DNA of 64,000 nt from Maribacter aquivivus (GCF_900142175.1 NZ_FQZX01000001.1:2309345-2373344), one strand, 5' to 3'. Positions 50,958 to 60,920 are shown, counted from the first letter of the stretch. The notes: generated by a model from the sequence alone, not told the origin. Translations and numbers: made by a program.

Positions 50958-53186
50958 GTGTTGAACAAAATTCAAAATTTCATTTCTGTTTCTTTAAAAG
51001 AACTACTGCAATATTTTGGTAGTACTAATTTTTCTAAGTCGGTACTTACCGTAGTTGCGGTTATTACACCTTTGTCCATTGGTATTTCTACTGGGTATAC
51101 CGAAATAGGTGTTGCCATATGTTTTGGTGCTTTTTGGTGTAACCCTAGTGATGTAAATGGCAGTCAAAAACATAAAATTTACGGTATACTCTTTTCTGCT
51201 GCTTTAGTAATGGTCGTTAGCTTTATTGGTGGGTATTTACACTATGCTACTTGGCTTGCCCTACTTATTTTAGGGGTTGCAAGTTTTGCTATATCGTTAA
51301 TATCATCTTATGGTTTTAGAGCTTCACTTATAAGTTTTTCTGGACTTTTAGCTTTAGTTTTAAGTTTTGCCCATACTCCCGATAAATTGGAGATTTACGA
51401 ATATGCTTTGCTAGTAGGACTTGGCGGACTCTGGTATTTGGCATTATCCTTATTGTGGTATAAAATAAACCCGAAGGGGCAGACCGAAGAAATTTTATAT
51501 GATACCATAGGGCGTACCGGTAAACTTCTAAAGAAACGTGCGCAGCTAATAGATGAACAATCTAATAGGAAAAAATTGCAGCAGCGGTTGTTTCTACTAC
51601 AAAGTGAACTTACGGAACAACATGATACGCTGCGTGAAATTCTTATTCTATCGCGTAAAAACTCAGGTAGGTCTACCTATAATGGTAAGCGGGTTTTGGT
51701 ATTGGTGCAATTGATAGAAATGCTGGAAACGGCAGGTGCGAATCCGGTAAATTATACGAAGATGGATGAGCAATTTAAACTGTATCCAGAATTTACCAAG
51801 TTGTTTCAAAACCTGACTTTTGAGATGGCTAATCAATTGCAATTAATTTCTGAAATTGGTAACAAGCCTAGTAAAATGCCAAAGCATGATGCGCTAACCA
51901 ATCATTTTGAAGAATTGCGAATTAAGATTTCGGCACTTGGCACTGTAAAAGATGCTAAAGCTTATGAAGCTTTTATTATGTTTCAGAATTTGTTAGAATA
52001 TCAAGAAAAGCAATTCGATAAACTTAAAAGAATGAAGTGGTTGCTTAGTGATTATGATGTAGCCTCAGAAGAATTTATTGATAAAGAAATTCTAAAACGT
52101 TTCTTGATTTCTCAAGATTATAGTCCGCGTATATTATTACGAAACCTCAGTTTTAGGTCTACCATATTTCGACACTCCTTACGTTTAGCGGTTACCTTAA
52201 TGATCGGATTTGTGGTTGGTAATGTATTTGCGTTCCAGAATCCGTATTGGATACTTTTGACCATCATATTAATTATGAGACCTAATTATGGTCTTACAAA
52301 AACACGATCTAAAGACAGAACTATGGGTACAATAATAGGTGGTGTTATTGCCACGGTCATTGTATACCTAGTACAAGATATTTATGTGTATGCAGTGTTG
52401 GCATTAATTTCATTTATAGTTGCGCTATCAATGCTACAGAAAAATTACAAATTGTCGGCAATCTATGTCACCCTTAGTATTGTATTTATCTACGGAATTT
52501 TACAGCCCGATGTAATGACCGTAATTCAATACCGAATTTTAGATACGCTTGTTGGTGCAGGATTATCATATTTAGGATTTCTATTTTTATGGCCCAGCTG
52601 GAGTTTTCAAGAAATACAAAAAGATGTTACCAAAAGTGTTGAGGCAAACCGAATGTACCTAACTGAAATTGCAGATTTTTATAGACACAAGGGTAGTGTG
52701 CCTACTAGCTATAGATTGGCGCGTAAAAGTGCTTTTCTAGAAACGTCGAACTTAAGCTCGGCATTTCAGCGTATGACCCAAGATCCCCATTCAAAACAAA
52801 AAAATCTGAATAAAATATATGAGTTGGTAGAGTTGAACCACAACTTTTTATCATCTCTGGCATCATTAAGTATCTATATTCAGCACCATACCACCACAGA
52901 GGCTTCAGAACGTTTTAATAGCATTGTTTTTAAGATAGATGAAAACCTTAGTTTAGTGATGAAAACGCTTTCTAATAGCATTTCTACTGGCGATGAGCCG
53001 AATTTTGAAGAAGTTGGTTCGTTTGAGAAACAATTGCCTAAGTTCGATTCTGAAAATGTGAATTTAAATGCAGAAGATAATAATGCCTTAAAACGAAATC
53101 ATCAAGAAGAGCAACTAATTTGGGAACAATTGCGCTGGCTATATTCTTTAAGTTCTACGATGATGAAGTTGACTTCAAGTTTGTGA
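50958..53186 (+). CDS. FUSC-family membrane protein
   Basis: 742 residues. There is no ATG near the beginning, so the start is the GTG at 50958 or the TTG at 50961. Two blocks of about five or six membrane segments (about 28-165 and 400-540) flank and follow a soluble helical domain, the layout of YccS/YhfK-type FUSC proteins (aromatic-acid/fusaric-acid resistance superfamily). A soluble helical C-terminus completes the protein. Substrates of this family in Bacteroidota are not known; efflux of small organic acids is the usual guess. Single gene, convergent with the one at 53204. Confidence 0.85.
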   Translation: MLNKIQNFISVSLKELLQYFGSTNFSKSVLTVVAVITPLSIGISTGYTEIGVAICFGAFWCNPSDVNGSQKHKIYGILFSAALVMVVSFIGGYLHYATWLALLILGVASFAISLISSYGFRASLISFSGLLALVLSFAHTPDKLEIYEYALLVGLGGLWYLALSLLWYKINPKGQTEEILYDTIGRTGKLLKKRAQLIDEQSNRKKLQQRLFLLQSELTEQHDTLREILILSRKNSGRSTYNGKRVLVLVQLIEMLETAGANPVNYTKMDEQFKLYPEFTKLFQNLTFEMANQLQLISEIGNKPSKMPKHDALTNHFEELRIKISALGTVKDAKAYEAFIMFQNLLEYQEKQFDKLKRMKWLLSDYDVASEEFIDKEILKRFLISQDYSPRILLRNLSFRSTIFRHSLRLAVTLMIGFVVGNVFAFQNPYWILLTIILIMRPNYGLTKTRSKDRTMGTIIGGVIATVIVYLVQDIYVYAVLALISFIVALSMLQKNYKLSAIYVTLSIVFIYGILQPDVMTVIQYRILDTLVGAGLSYLGFLFLWPSWSFQEIQKDVTKSVEANRMYLTEIADFYRHKGSVPTSYRLARKSAFLETSNLSSAFQRMTQDPHSKQKNLNKIYELVELNHNFLSSLASLSIYIQHHTTTEASERFNSIVFKIDENLSLVMKTLSNSISTGDEPNFEEVGSFEKQLPKFDSENVNLNAEDNNALKRNHQEEQLIWEQLRWLYSLSSTMMKLTSSL

Positions 53187-53203
53187 TAAGTAGAGGTTTT
53201 ATG

Positions 53204-54055
53204 CTATTCATTAGAAATATCTGTACTCTTAAATTCTACACTTTTAGTTTCTAGGTATGCCCAAATTTCTGCCATATTTCCTGAGTCAGATAATGCATTA
53301 AAATCGGGTTGAGAAAGGCAATAGGTAAGAAAGCCGTTAACGTTTGATTCAGGTATGTCAAAATTTTCTGCTATTGTTTGCTTTGAAAATTTATAAATGA
53401 TTTCTTTTTCTAAATTCATGTTTTGGTCTCGCTCCACCATTTCTTCTAATGATTTAGTTCTGCCAGAAACTTTGTTCATGATTTTATGGGTGTTTACTTT
53501 AACACTTATTGCAGCGTAACTGAAAATTTCATTTAGCTTACCGAAATCTTCTATTGTTTGTAGACTTACATATTTTCCTCTATCAGCCTCTTGTAATAGT
53601 CTTTCACTTTGGGTCATTTTGGTGACATCTGCATTTTGTAACCCTAAGGAATATGATGTTACGGTGGGTTCAATATGCAGCCTATCAATATCTCTATCAA
53701 TCTCACCGGTTAAATTATAAGGGGTAACGGTAACCTCATTTAAATCAATAATATTATCAATGAGTTGAATCGTTATCAAACTACTATTTATGTGAGATTC
53801 GCTAATTACTATTTCTTTTGGCAGGTATTGTACGGCAGTAATACGGACCGAGTCTTTTAACTTCACTTCTATAGAAAATATACCAAGGGAATCTGTTATG
53901 GTAGATTTTTTAGAATTGAGATTAACGATTAATACATTAGAGACATCATTTTTAGTACTTGAAACCTTACCCTTTATTAGAGTAGAATTGTCTTGACCAA
54001 ACCCTAAAAAGGAAGCTAGTACTGCTACAAGTATGAATATTAAATGCTTAGGCAA
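53204..54055 (-). CDS. CarboxypepD_reg-like secreted protein
   Basis: 283 residues with a TTG start (54055); upstream in-frame codons contain no ATG before a stop. A signal peptide (ending LGFGQ) is followed by a carboxypeptidase-regulatory-like beta-sandwich (about 26-112: IKGKVSSTKNDVSNVLI, SLGIFSIEVKLKD, LNEVTVTPYNLTGEI) and an uncharacterised helical C-terminus. It has no TonB barrel. It resembles other Bacteroidota envelope proteins of unknown role, including the one at 286-1599 in its N-terminal domain only. Confidence 0.75.
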   Translation of the reverse strand: MPKHLIFILVAVLASFLGFGQDNSTLIKGKVSSTKNDVSNVLIVNLNSKKSTITDSLGIFSIEVKLKDSVRITAVQYLPKEIVISESHINSSLITIQLIDNIIDLNEVTVTPYNLTGEIDRDIDRLHIEPTVTSYSLGLQNADVTKMTQSERLLQEADRGKYVSLQTIEDFGKLNEIFSYAAISVKVNTHKIMNKVSGRTKSLEEMVERDQNMNLEKEIIYKFSKQTIAENFDIPESNVNGFLTYCLSQPDFNALSDSGNMAEIWAYLETKSVEFKSTDISNE

Positions 54056-54140
54056 TGATTGTGTTTGTGCTAAAAATACTACGCCTTTATTAAAAAAATG
54101 AAAAGATTAAGTTAAAACAGGAATACTGATTATTAATGTT

Positions 54141-54779
54141 TTAGAATTGCTTAAGGTGTTTAATAAGCAGGAAATGAGAAATAAAAACTATAGGCACTAT
54201 GCAGGTGGGTAAGAAACTATAGGGGAATTCTAAAAGAGCAATATTTGGTTGTTCAAACGCAAATTGCTGAATTGGTAGCGGAGATGATAATATGGCAATT
54301 ATGACAATGACTGAAAGAAACAATAGTCCAATTACATTCCAAAATAAAAAATACTGTCGTGCTAAATTCTTCTTCTTTACGTATTGATAAATTAAAATAA
54401 CAACGGCAGAAAGCCCGATTAAAATATCAAAATTCCAACCGGTAAAAGTCATAATTTCAGGAATTTGATCTTTAAGAAAAAGTTGATACAGGCATAATTC
54501 TACTGGAATTCTTATAATGTGTATTCCTAGCAAGTAGTTTGTGTTTAGCTTTTCAATTGAAACCATCTTAAAACTCAAAAAAGATAGTAGGGTAGTGGCA
54601 ATGATTGCTAGCGGGAATAATAGCGGCTTTTCATTAAAGACTTCAAAATATGACAAAATCCCTATTAGAATCTGCCAAGCAATAAAAATTAATACTATCC
54701 TTATGTTTTTTCCTGTTCCGGTATAAAACAAGAATAAGGTCAAAAAGGTAATGAGTAAGAATATTGCTTGTAACATCAT
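54141..54779 (-). CDS. Hypothetical polytopic membrane protein
   Basis: 212 residues with about six or seven hydrophobic segments spread evenly (for example IFLLITFLTLFLFY, LIGLSAVVILIYQYV, VIGLLFLSVIVIIAIL) and short loops. No family motif recognised. It lies 6 bp after the DUF1569 gene on the same strand, so they are probably cotranscribed, but the link does not reveal a function. Confidence 0.65.
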   Translation of the reverse strand: MMLQAIFLLITFLTLFLFYTGTGKNIRIVLIFIAWQILIGILSYFEVFNEKPLLFPLAIIATTLLSFLSFKMVSIEKLNTNYLLGIHIIRIPVELCLYQLFLKDQIPEIMTFTGWNFDILIGLSAVVILIYQYVKKKNLARQYFLFWNVIGLLFLSVIVIIAILSSPLPIQQFAFEQPNIALLEFPYSFLPTCIVPIVFISHFLLIKHLKQF

Positions 54780-54785
54780 TTGTTA

Positions 54786-55229
54786 TTATCTGCCAAATTG
54801 CTTTAAATGGTGGTCTGTATGTTTGTAAACAAATATGCCAATTTCGTCATTGGTCATTTTTCCGAAGAATGGATGAATAAAGTTAGTGCTTGAATAACCG
54901 TTATAATCATTTAGTAAACCAATCCATTTTTCTTTCTCATTATTGAAATCTCCGGTTCCAGATATTTTAAATTCCGGATGCGTAGGCTGATTTTTTTTCA
55001 TTGGAAGCTCATTTTTCATAATTCCCTTCAATGCCATTCCGCCAAATAATCTGCCTATAAAAAGCCTTTTGTACTCTTTTTTGCCTTGAAATAATTCTTC
55101 GCCTAACGTACAATGTTTTAGCATTTGATATGGGTCCATTTTGCCCCATTGCGCATTGTCAGATTCTTTCAAAGTTTGAACGCGCTCAATTAATTCGCTG
55201 TTAGTGTTCTTTTCAAATATTGATTTCAT
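54786..55229 (-). CDS. DUF1569 (DinB-like) protein
   Basis: 147 residues, helical. The motif MDPYQMLKHCTLGEEL and the C-terminal YKHTDHHLKQFGR match DUF1569, a DinB/YfiT-like four-helix bundle in which spaced histidines bind a metal. Members are small cytosolic proteins of unknown activity, possibly thiol transferases. Upstream of the membrane protein at 54141. Confidence 0.8.
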   Translation of the reverse strand: MKSIFEKNTNSELIERVQTLKESDNAQWGKMDPYQMLKHCTLGEELFQGKKEYKRLFIGRLFGGMALKGIMKNELPMKKNQPTHPEFKISGTGDFNNEKEKWIGLLNDYNGYSSTNFIHPFFGKMTNDEIGIFVYKHTDHHLKQFGR

Positions 55230-55329
55230 AAAGTGGTTTTATAGTATTCGCCTTTTGAATAGCCGTGGTTATAAAACAAATATATGTGCAACTTTCCACT
55301 GAAAAGTTGCCCTATGGCAAAAACAGATT

Positions 55330-55908
55330 TTATGATGCTATTTCTTTACGAATACGGCTTAACGAATACTTGGTAATGCCCAAATATGTAGCAATGTGTT
55401 GTAGCGAAACGTTTTTTAATATATGAGGTTTCTCTTGAATCAATTGTAGATAGCGTTCTTTTGCTTCATCTGCAATGAACGATACACGCTGATTTTTAAG
55501 TGCAAAATAAGAACTGACCAATTTCTTACGACCCTGCTCTCTAAAGGGTTCAATGCTATGAAAGAGTTGTTGGAAAGTCTCAAAGTCTAATTGCCAACAA
55601 ACAATATCAGTTAATGCCTGAATATTCTCTCGTGTAGGATTGCGAAGAAAAAAGGAAGACCAATCTATAGCAATATCGCCTTGCCCATAAAAGTCTGTAG
55701 TAATATCGTTGCCTTTGGTGTCATTAACAAACGAACGGGCAAAACCACTTTCTATAAACCAATAATAGTTTTCAATTTTACCCTCTTTTAAAAGATAGTC
55801 GCTTTTACTAAAGCTTACTTTTTTAAATTTTGAAATAATGGATTCCAGTTCTTTTTCTGTGAAAGTAGTAGGGGAGAATATATTTTTTAGGAAGTGCTCG
55901 GTTTGCAT
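55330..55908 (-). CDS. Crp/Fnr-family transcriptional regulator
   Basis: 192 residues. A cyclic-nucleotide-binding-like beta roll (about 20-115: LLKEGKIENYYWFIESGFARSF, DFYGQGDIAIDWSSFF) is joined by a dimer helix to a C-terminal HTH (ISLQ-like pattern VSLQHIATYLGITKYSLSRIRKEIA). There are no N-terminal cysteines for an Fe-S cluster and no clear cAMP signature. This subgroup of short regulators is common in Bacteroidota. It may control the adjacent NmrA-like gene or itself. Confidence 0.87.
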   Translation of the reverse strand: MQTEHFLKNIFSPTTFTEKELESIISKFKKVSFSKSDYLLKEGKIENYYWFIESGFARSFVNDTKGNDITTDFYGQGDIAIDWSSFFLRNPTRENIQALTDIVCWQLDFETFQQLFHSIEPFREQGRKKLVSSYFALKNQRVSFIADEAKERYLQLIQEKPHILKNVSLQHIATYLGITKYSLSRIRKEIAS

Positions 55909-56024
55909 TATAAATGGTGGATTTTAAAATAGATTAATGCTGATTAATTTATTTCTAAACTACTTATAATTTGCTTTTGACCGATTACTAACTTTATTTA
56001 ATTTATTAGTTTTTCTTCATTAGG

Positions 56025-56948
56025 TTATCCCTCATTCTTTATTTGCTCAATACCTTCTTGATACGTGGTAACCGCAAAATCTGGGAACCTATTTTTAAAT
56101 TTGGTAGAAACGAATATGTTATCGCTCTTATATCTTGGTAGCAATTCTTGTAATTCTTTCATTTGTGTTTTGAAAACACCACCTATTATAAAAGCAATTT
56201 TAGGCACCACTGAATAACGGAATGATTTGCCATATACTTCAGAAGTTAAAGCGATAAACTGTTTGTAGGTGAGCCTAGAATCATCACAGGGTAGGTGCCA
56301 GGTTTGATTATAGGTATCGGCTGAGTTACCAATTAAAGCCATAGCCTTACTGGCATCTGGTGTCCATATTAATGTTCTTAAAGTCGCATCGCTAATAAAT
56401 ACTTTTAATTTTTTGCCTTGCTTTATATTATCAAAAATGATGGCGTTGGTAATACTCTGTGTTTTTCCAGGACCATAAAATTCAGGTGCCCTACAAATAA
56501 CTGCTTCTAAATTATTTGCAGCCATTTCATCTAAAAGCATGATAGTAATTTCTGCCCTTACTTTTCCTTTTTGTCCCACAGGTGCAAATTCGCTCTCTTC
56601 CGTTAATGGAGTTTCATTTTGCGCATACATATAGGTGTTGTCAAAGAATACCAATTTTGTATGGTGCTTTTTGCAAGCATCGATTACATTACGCATCATC
56701 GTAGGAAACTGATCAACCCACATCTTAGTATTCATTGGTAGACCAACGGTTAGGTAGGCAATTTCACTCCCTTTTACAGCTTCTTCAGTTTTTTGCTTGT
56801 CTAATAAATTGGCAGAAAAAAGCTTGTCGGTATCGTTTACTTTTTTCGGATTTCGACTAACGAGCCTTATGTTAGAAGTGTACTTCTTTTTTAATTCTTT
56901 TGCTAATTCTATAGCGATTTGACCGTTAGCCCCAAGTATCGTTTGCAT
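56025..56948 (-). CDS. NAD(P)-binding epimerase/NmrA-like protein
   Basis: 307 residues, atypical short-chain dehydrogenase fold. The N-terminal dinucleotide motif is slightly degenerate (ILGANGQIAIELAKEL), followed by VSRNPKKV (NADP-binding Arg), LTVGLPMNTK, FFDNTYMYA and ICRAPEFYGPGKT. The catalytic Tyr-x3-Lys is not obvious, so it may bind rather than convert a substrate. It lies 8 bp before a DUF2147 gene in the reverse direction, cotranscribed behind it. Confidence 0.78.
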   Translation of the reverse strand: MQTILGANGQIAIELAKELKKKYTSNIRLVSRNPKKVNDTDKLFSANLLDKQKTEEAVKGSEIAYLTVGLPMNTKMWVDQFPTMMRNVIDACKKHHTKLVFFDNTYMYAQNETPLTEESEFAPVGQKGKVRAEITIMLLDEMAANNLEAVICRAPEFYGPGKTQSITNAIIFDNIKQGKKLKVFISDATLRTLIWTPDASKAMALIGNSADTYNQTWHLPCDDSRLTYKQFIALTSEVYGKSFRYSVVPKIAFIIGGVFKTQMKELQELLPRYKSDNIFVSTKFKNRFPDFAVTTYQEGIEQIKNEG

Positions 56949-56956
56949 TTAACTAT

Positions 56957-57376
56957 TTATTGCTTTCTGATCCAGTACTGGGTTCTTCCTAAAAGCGAAA
57001 AGCCTAAATAACCTCTCACTTTCAATTTGTTAGGTTCTTCGAGTTCTAAATAGCACTTGTATTCTTTACCGTTTTCTGGATCTAGAATAGTACCGTCATT
57101 GTACTCATCACCATCTTTCTTAATGTCTTCGATGATTACTAAACCTCTTATTTTTTGTCCTTTTTTTGATCCTTTACAGTTTTCGCAAACTTTGTCTGCA
57201 TCGCTTTTATAGCTATTAACTATTTTGGCGAAATAGGTGTCGTTTGTTTTATAGATTTCAATGAGTGCTTTTTTCTCGTTTGTTTCCTCATCAAAGGTTT
57301 CCCATTGACCTGTAATTGTTTGTCCGTAGCTAATAAAGCTTACTATCATTAGTAATAGGAAGAATAAATTTTTCAT
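56957..57376 (-). CDS. DUF2147 secreted protein
   Basis: 139 residues with a signal peptide (ending FISYGQ). The mature domain has the DUF2147 pattern: GQWETFDEETNEKKALIEIY, a cysteine pair in VCENCKG, the NDGTILDPENGKEYKC beta hairpins and the final GRTQYWIR. The fold is a small beta-barrel; the function is unknown. It is 8 bp upstream of the NmrA-like gene. Confidence 0.85.
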   Translation of the reverse strand: MKNLFFLLLMIVSFISYGQTITGQWETFDEETNEKKALIEIYKTNDTYFAKIVNSYKSDADKVCENCKGSKKGQKIRGLVIIEDIKKDGDEYNDGTILDPENGKEYKCYLELEEPNKLKVRGYLGFSLLGRTQYWIRKQ

Positions 57377-57619
57377 GTTTGTACGCTATTTTATAATGTT
57401 AATCGATTTATTACCCACTTTTAGTTCCTAAATATTTGAGTTATAGAGGGGAAAAAATAAAGATACTATTTCTTCGAATACTTAAAGCTAATGCAAATTT
57501 ATAGCATTAAAAATTCAATTGAAAATTTAAGATTTTTACAATTTTATTAAACTCTATTTCAGTGGTTTATACTTGGTAAAGAGTAAATTCAACTCTTATA
57601 TTACTTTCCTAACCAACAA

Positions 57620-58153
57620 CTAAGCACTAGCCGTTTGTTTTTTCTTACGCTTCTGTTTAAAATACGCTTTATCAGCGATGTAAATAGTTTTTTTAACCTC
57701 GCAAAATACTTGGGTTTTTTCTTTATTGGTAAGTTGGGTGTTTTTAATAATATCAATTTCTTTCTTTTCGGCTACTTGCGCTCTAATTTCATCAAGCTCT
57801 TTCTCAGAAAAATCGAAGTCTGCATACAAGTTTTCTTTTGCAGGTTTTTTGAAGAATATTTCAGCAGATTTGTCCCAAACTACATAGTCGTTTCCCATAA
57901 TAGTTAATAGCTGAATCATTGGTATAGGATCCACCGCTGAGAACATACTACCGCCAAAAATGGAGTTTACATAGTTTTTGTTCTTGTAGCTCAATGGTAC
58001 TATAATTTTTACATGCAATAGATCTTCTGACACCTCAATTAATTTCGCAGTACTTCTTTTGTACATAGGCGACAGATTGAAGCCATATTTAAATATGGTA
58101 TTTTTCTTAAATACTTTTGATGCTAATGCTTCAACTTTCTGATAAACTGACAT
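57620..58153 (-). CDS. DUF4442 hotdog-fold protein
   Basis: 177 residues. The segments VPLSYKNKNYVNSIFGGSMFSAVDPIPM and DYVVWDKSAEIFFKKPA match DUF4442, a thioesterase-like hotdog domain. The N in KNYVNSIFGGSMFS is where the active-site Asn/Asp sits in related thioesterases. A basic tail (KQKRKKKQTA) ends it. It probably acts on acyl-CoA or a similar thioester in the cytosol. It precedes no gene in operon: 243 bp separate it from the DUF2147 gene. Confidence 0.83.
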   Translation of the reverse strand: MSVYQKVEALASKVFKKNTIFKYGFNLSPMYKRSTAKLIEVSEDLLHVKIIVPLSYKNKNYVNSIFGGSMFSAVDPIPMIQLLTIMGNDYVVWDKSAEIFFKKPAKENLYADFDFSEKELDEIRAQVAEKKEIDIIKNTQLTNKEKTQVFCEVKKTIYIADKAYFKQKRKKKQTASA

Positions 58154-58197
58154 ATTGTTTTTGTAATTATAAAAGGGAGGTAAAATTAATTGAACTT

Positions 58198-59172
58198 CTA
58201 AAGTTCCTCTAATTTTCTAACTGATAATTTTGTCGCCACCACACTAATTATAAGTATTTGTATGGCATGAAACAACATGAGCGGTAATAAGATGATACCA
58301 ATAGATGCCATGTTGCCAAATAGTATTTTTGAGAAAACGGTACCGTGTACTAACGATTTTTTAGTGCCGCAAAATTGGGCGGTAATTTGGTCTTCTTTAT
58401 TTAGATGTAATTTTCTTGAGAATAATTTGGTGAGATAAAAGACAATAGAGAACAAGAGGATGACACCTATTAAAATGAGGAGTAAATCTACTATAGAGAC
58501 AGCACTAAAAATATTCTTTTCAAAAGACTCACTAAAGCTTTTATAGATAATCAATAGAATTATCGATTTATCGAACAGTGTTATTTTGCTTTTATGTTTC
58601 TGTACAAAAGAACCAAAAAAGCGATGTAAAATAAGCCCTATTATTACAGGTATTATGATTTGAACAATTAGTTTAATGTAAATTTCTGTAAAATCGAAGT
58701 CGGTTTGTAAGTCACTAACAAATAGTCCCATCCATAATGGGGTAAAGGCAATGCCTATAATGCCAGAAATACTGGCGTTGAATATTGCTGCTGGTATGTT
58801 CCCTTTTGCTAATGAAACCATAAGAACTGAAGATGATACTGTAGATGGTAATGCAGCTAAAAAAAAGAACCCCAACCATATGTTTTCTTGTTCTTCATTT
58901 TGAATGAATGGATGTATCAGTAAAATCAATAAAGGAAAAAGCAAAAAAGTAGCACCTTGTACCAATAAATGTAATTTCCAGTTTTTGAGTCCTTGCTTTA
59001 ATTTTTCGGGACTTAATTTGAGTCCGTAAAAAAAGAAAATAAGTGAAATGCCTATACTACTAATTGTGTTTAGCGGAAGTTTACTTTCTTGTGTTCCCCA
59101 TTGCGGAAAAAGGTATGCTAATGCTATGGCAATAATTATAAAAAAGACAAACTTATCAATCTTCAATTTCAT
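58198..59172 (-). CDS. SBF-like (bile acid:Na+ symporter family) transporter
   Basis: 324 residues with about ten membrane segments. Features of the SBF-like family are the N-terminal GISLIFFFYGLKLSPEKL, the discontinuous helix AALPSTVSSSVLMVSLAKGN and the later CGTKKSLVHGTVFSKILFG, which correspond to the two crossover helices. Members move organic anions with sodium. The substrate is not deducible. It lies 44 bp after the DUF4442 gene in reverse order and could share its transcript. Confidence 0.88.
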   Translation of the reverse strand: MKLKIDKFVFFIIIAIALAYLFPQWGTQESKLPLNTISSIGISLIFFFYGLKLSPEKLKQGLKNWKLHLLVQGATFLLFPLLILLIHPFIQNEEQENIWLGFFFLAALPSTVSSSVLMVSLAKGNIPAAIFNASISGIIGIAFTPLWMGLFVSDLQTDFDFTEIYIKLIVQIIIPVIIGLILHRFFGSFVQKHKSKITLFDKSIILLIIYKSFSESFEKNIFSAVSIVDLLLILIGVILLFSIVFYLTKLFSRKLHLNKEDQITAQFCGTKKSLVHGTVFSKILFGNMASIGIILLPLMLFHAIQILIISVVATKLSVRKLEEL

Positions 59173-59339
59173 GAATATTCTTTACGGCAAATAACTGAAT
59201 TTTATTTGATTTTCTCTGTGAAGAGGTTTTCCTAAATTGAACGAATTATTATCAACTTAGTAATAACCTTCTGCCGAAAAATAATATGATTTTTGACGTT
59301 TATAATTGTAGCCATTATAAATAGCTTCAGTAGTTTATT

Positions 59340-60200
59340 TTATATGGATTTTTTAATGTTATAGGTGAATTCTAAGACTCTTAAATTCCATAATGTCAAA
59401 GTTTGTATTGCTGTTATTTGTCCATTTTCTGAACTTACCACAAGTTTATCTTTAAATGACTTAATAAACTTAGTCCATAAGTTTCCTTTAGCGTCATGCA
59501 GTAGAAAGTAAAATCCGCTATCTCCAATTTTTTTGCCTGATGAGTTTAAGATCAGTTCTCCATTCTCACCTGCTGTGGGGTTTAATATAACAGTAGCACT
59601 GCCATTTGGTAAAGGGAAAATTGCTTTTATACAACCAGTTCCATTGGGTAGGGTACACGGTTCATAAACACCAGAATACACTACTTGACCAGATTTCTTG
59701 AAAGTCCTGAGCCATATTGTTCGCTTAACTTCTTTGGTTTGTTTGTCTATTAAATGAATAATTTGACTCTGTAATGCTTCGGAGTTTTTATCGGCACCCA
59801 TTGGGATGTTTAACTGCTGAATGCGATTACTGAATAAGATTTTTAATAATCTTCCAAATACTTTGAAAATCGGATTCCATTTTACTCCCAAGTCAAAATC
59901 GTAATTACTTGTGTTTTCGTAAAAGTCAATGACGTCTTTAGATAACTTGTTACGTTGATTTTCGGGTAAGTTTAATTGACTTATAGATTGAAACAAACCT
60001 TTGTCTACCTGTTTGTCATCTAGTAGTAAGTTTTCTTTTTTTGCTAGTTGCTGAATGAATTTTAAGCCGATGCCATTCGTTTCTCCGAAAGGACCAAGTA
60101 ACCACTTGTTTTCAGCCGCATTAATTTTTTTACCAAATAGAATTACCCATTGTTGCGTGATCCAATCTTGAACGTTTTGTTTTAAAGGTGCAAATTCCAT
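59340..60200 (-). CDS. Unknown protein coupled to the CrtA-like gene
   Basis: 286 residues, cytosolic, no signal peptide. I do not recognise a family. The N-terminal half is helical (VQDWITQQWVILFGKK, LSKDVIDFYENTSNYDFDLGVKW) and the C-terminal half is beta-rich (YSGVYEPCTLPNGTGCIKAIFPLPNGS, then FYFLLHDAKGNLWTKFI), which might be a lipid-binding or hotdog-like domain. The ATG is directly next to the stop of the CrtA-like gene with no gap, so the two are translationally coupled and probably act on the same compound. Confidence 0.6.
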   Translation of the reverse strand: MEFAPLKQNVQDWITQQWVILFGKKINAAENKWLLGPFGETNGIGLKFIQQLAKKENLLLDDKQVDKGLFQSISQLNLPENQRNKLSKDVIDFYENTSNYDFDLGVKWNPIFKVFGRLLKILFSNRIQQLNIPMGADKNSEALQSQIIHLIDKQTKEVKRTIWLRTFKKSGQVVYSGVYEPCTLPNGTGCIKAIFPLPNGSATVILNPTAGENGELILNSSGKKIGDSGFYFLLHDAKGNLWTKFIKSFKDKLVVSSENGQITAIQTLTLWNLRVLEFTYNIKKSI

Positions 60201-60920
60201 TTAGCTGGGTTTATTTAATTGCTCAGTTGGAATAAAGTTTTGTTGTCCTTTCCACATGCCAAATTCAGAAATAGGCTTAAAACGTAATGTGGTGAATTCG
60301 AAATGAAAGTCTTTTCTATCTCTTTCTTTCATGGCATTTGAATGTCTTTTTGGTTTGGGCATATTGCTATGTCCATGTACCATATTGGTCATCTCTTTTT
60401 CAGTTTTCCAGATTGAAAATGTCGAAACTGTATTAGGAAATTTAATTGAAGCCAATGAAAATATAGTGCCTTGGTGGTCTCTCACCAGTTTTTCCACAGG
60501 TCTTCCCCATTTTAAGAACCTTGGTATTGCCAAGGGTTTCATTCTAGCAACGGTAACAGCGACTACAGCAGATGATTCATTTTCTAACGTCGCTTTTATT
60601 TGAGGTATTTTGAATCCGGTGATCTTTCCCCATTCGCGCATGAATAATAATCGAACGTGCCAACCATTATTCAATATTTTACCGAACTTTTCATTTCTAA
60701 GATAGTTCTCAAGTGCTTCTTCATTTTCCCATTGTGCAAAAATAGCAACCTGGTTTATTAGAAATCTAGAAGTTGAAATAATGGGTGAACCTAATGTCAT
60801 CGCTGACATATATTCAGAGTGAATTAGACCTTTTGTTTTCTTATCTATGGGATTTGTGAATACCCCCTTAACTGCCAAAGCAAATGGTATTTTGACAAGA
60901 TGATAAGAAAATATAGTCAT
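60201..60920 (-). CDS. CrtA-like (spheroidene monooxygenase family) protein
   Basis: 239 residues. The segments VTVARMKPLAIPRFLKWGRPVEKLV, FSLASIKFPNTVSTFSIWKTEKEM and the His-rich HGHSNMPKPKRHSNAM follow the spheroidene monooxygenase CrtA pattern; these are haem-containing carotenoid oxygenases in purple bacteria. The fold resembles dimeric alpha/beta-barrel monooxygenases. Many non-photosynthetic bacteria have CrtA-like proteins of unverified function, so carotenoid ketolation is a guess. The carotenoid operon is 42 kb away in this window. Confidence 0.7.
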   Translation of the reverse strand: MTIFSYHLVKIPFALAVKGVFTNPIDKKTKGLIHSEYMSAMTLGSPIISTSRFLINQVAIFAQWENEEALENYLRNEKFGKILNNGWHVRLLFMREWGKITGFKIPQIKATLENESSAVVAVTVARMKPLAIPRFLKWGRPVEKLVRDHQGTIFSLASIKFPNTVSTFSIWKTEKEMTNMVHGHSNMPKPKRHSNAMKERDRKDFHFEFTTLRFKPISEFGMWKGQQNFIPTEQLNKPS

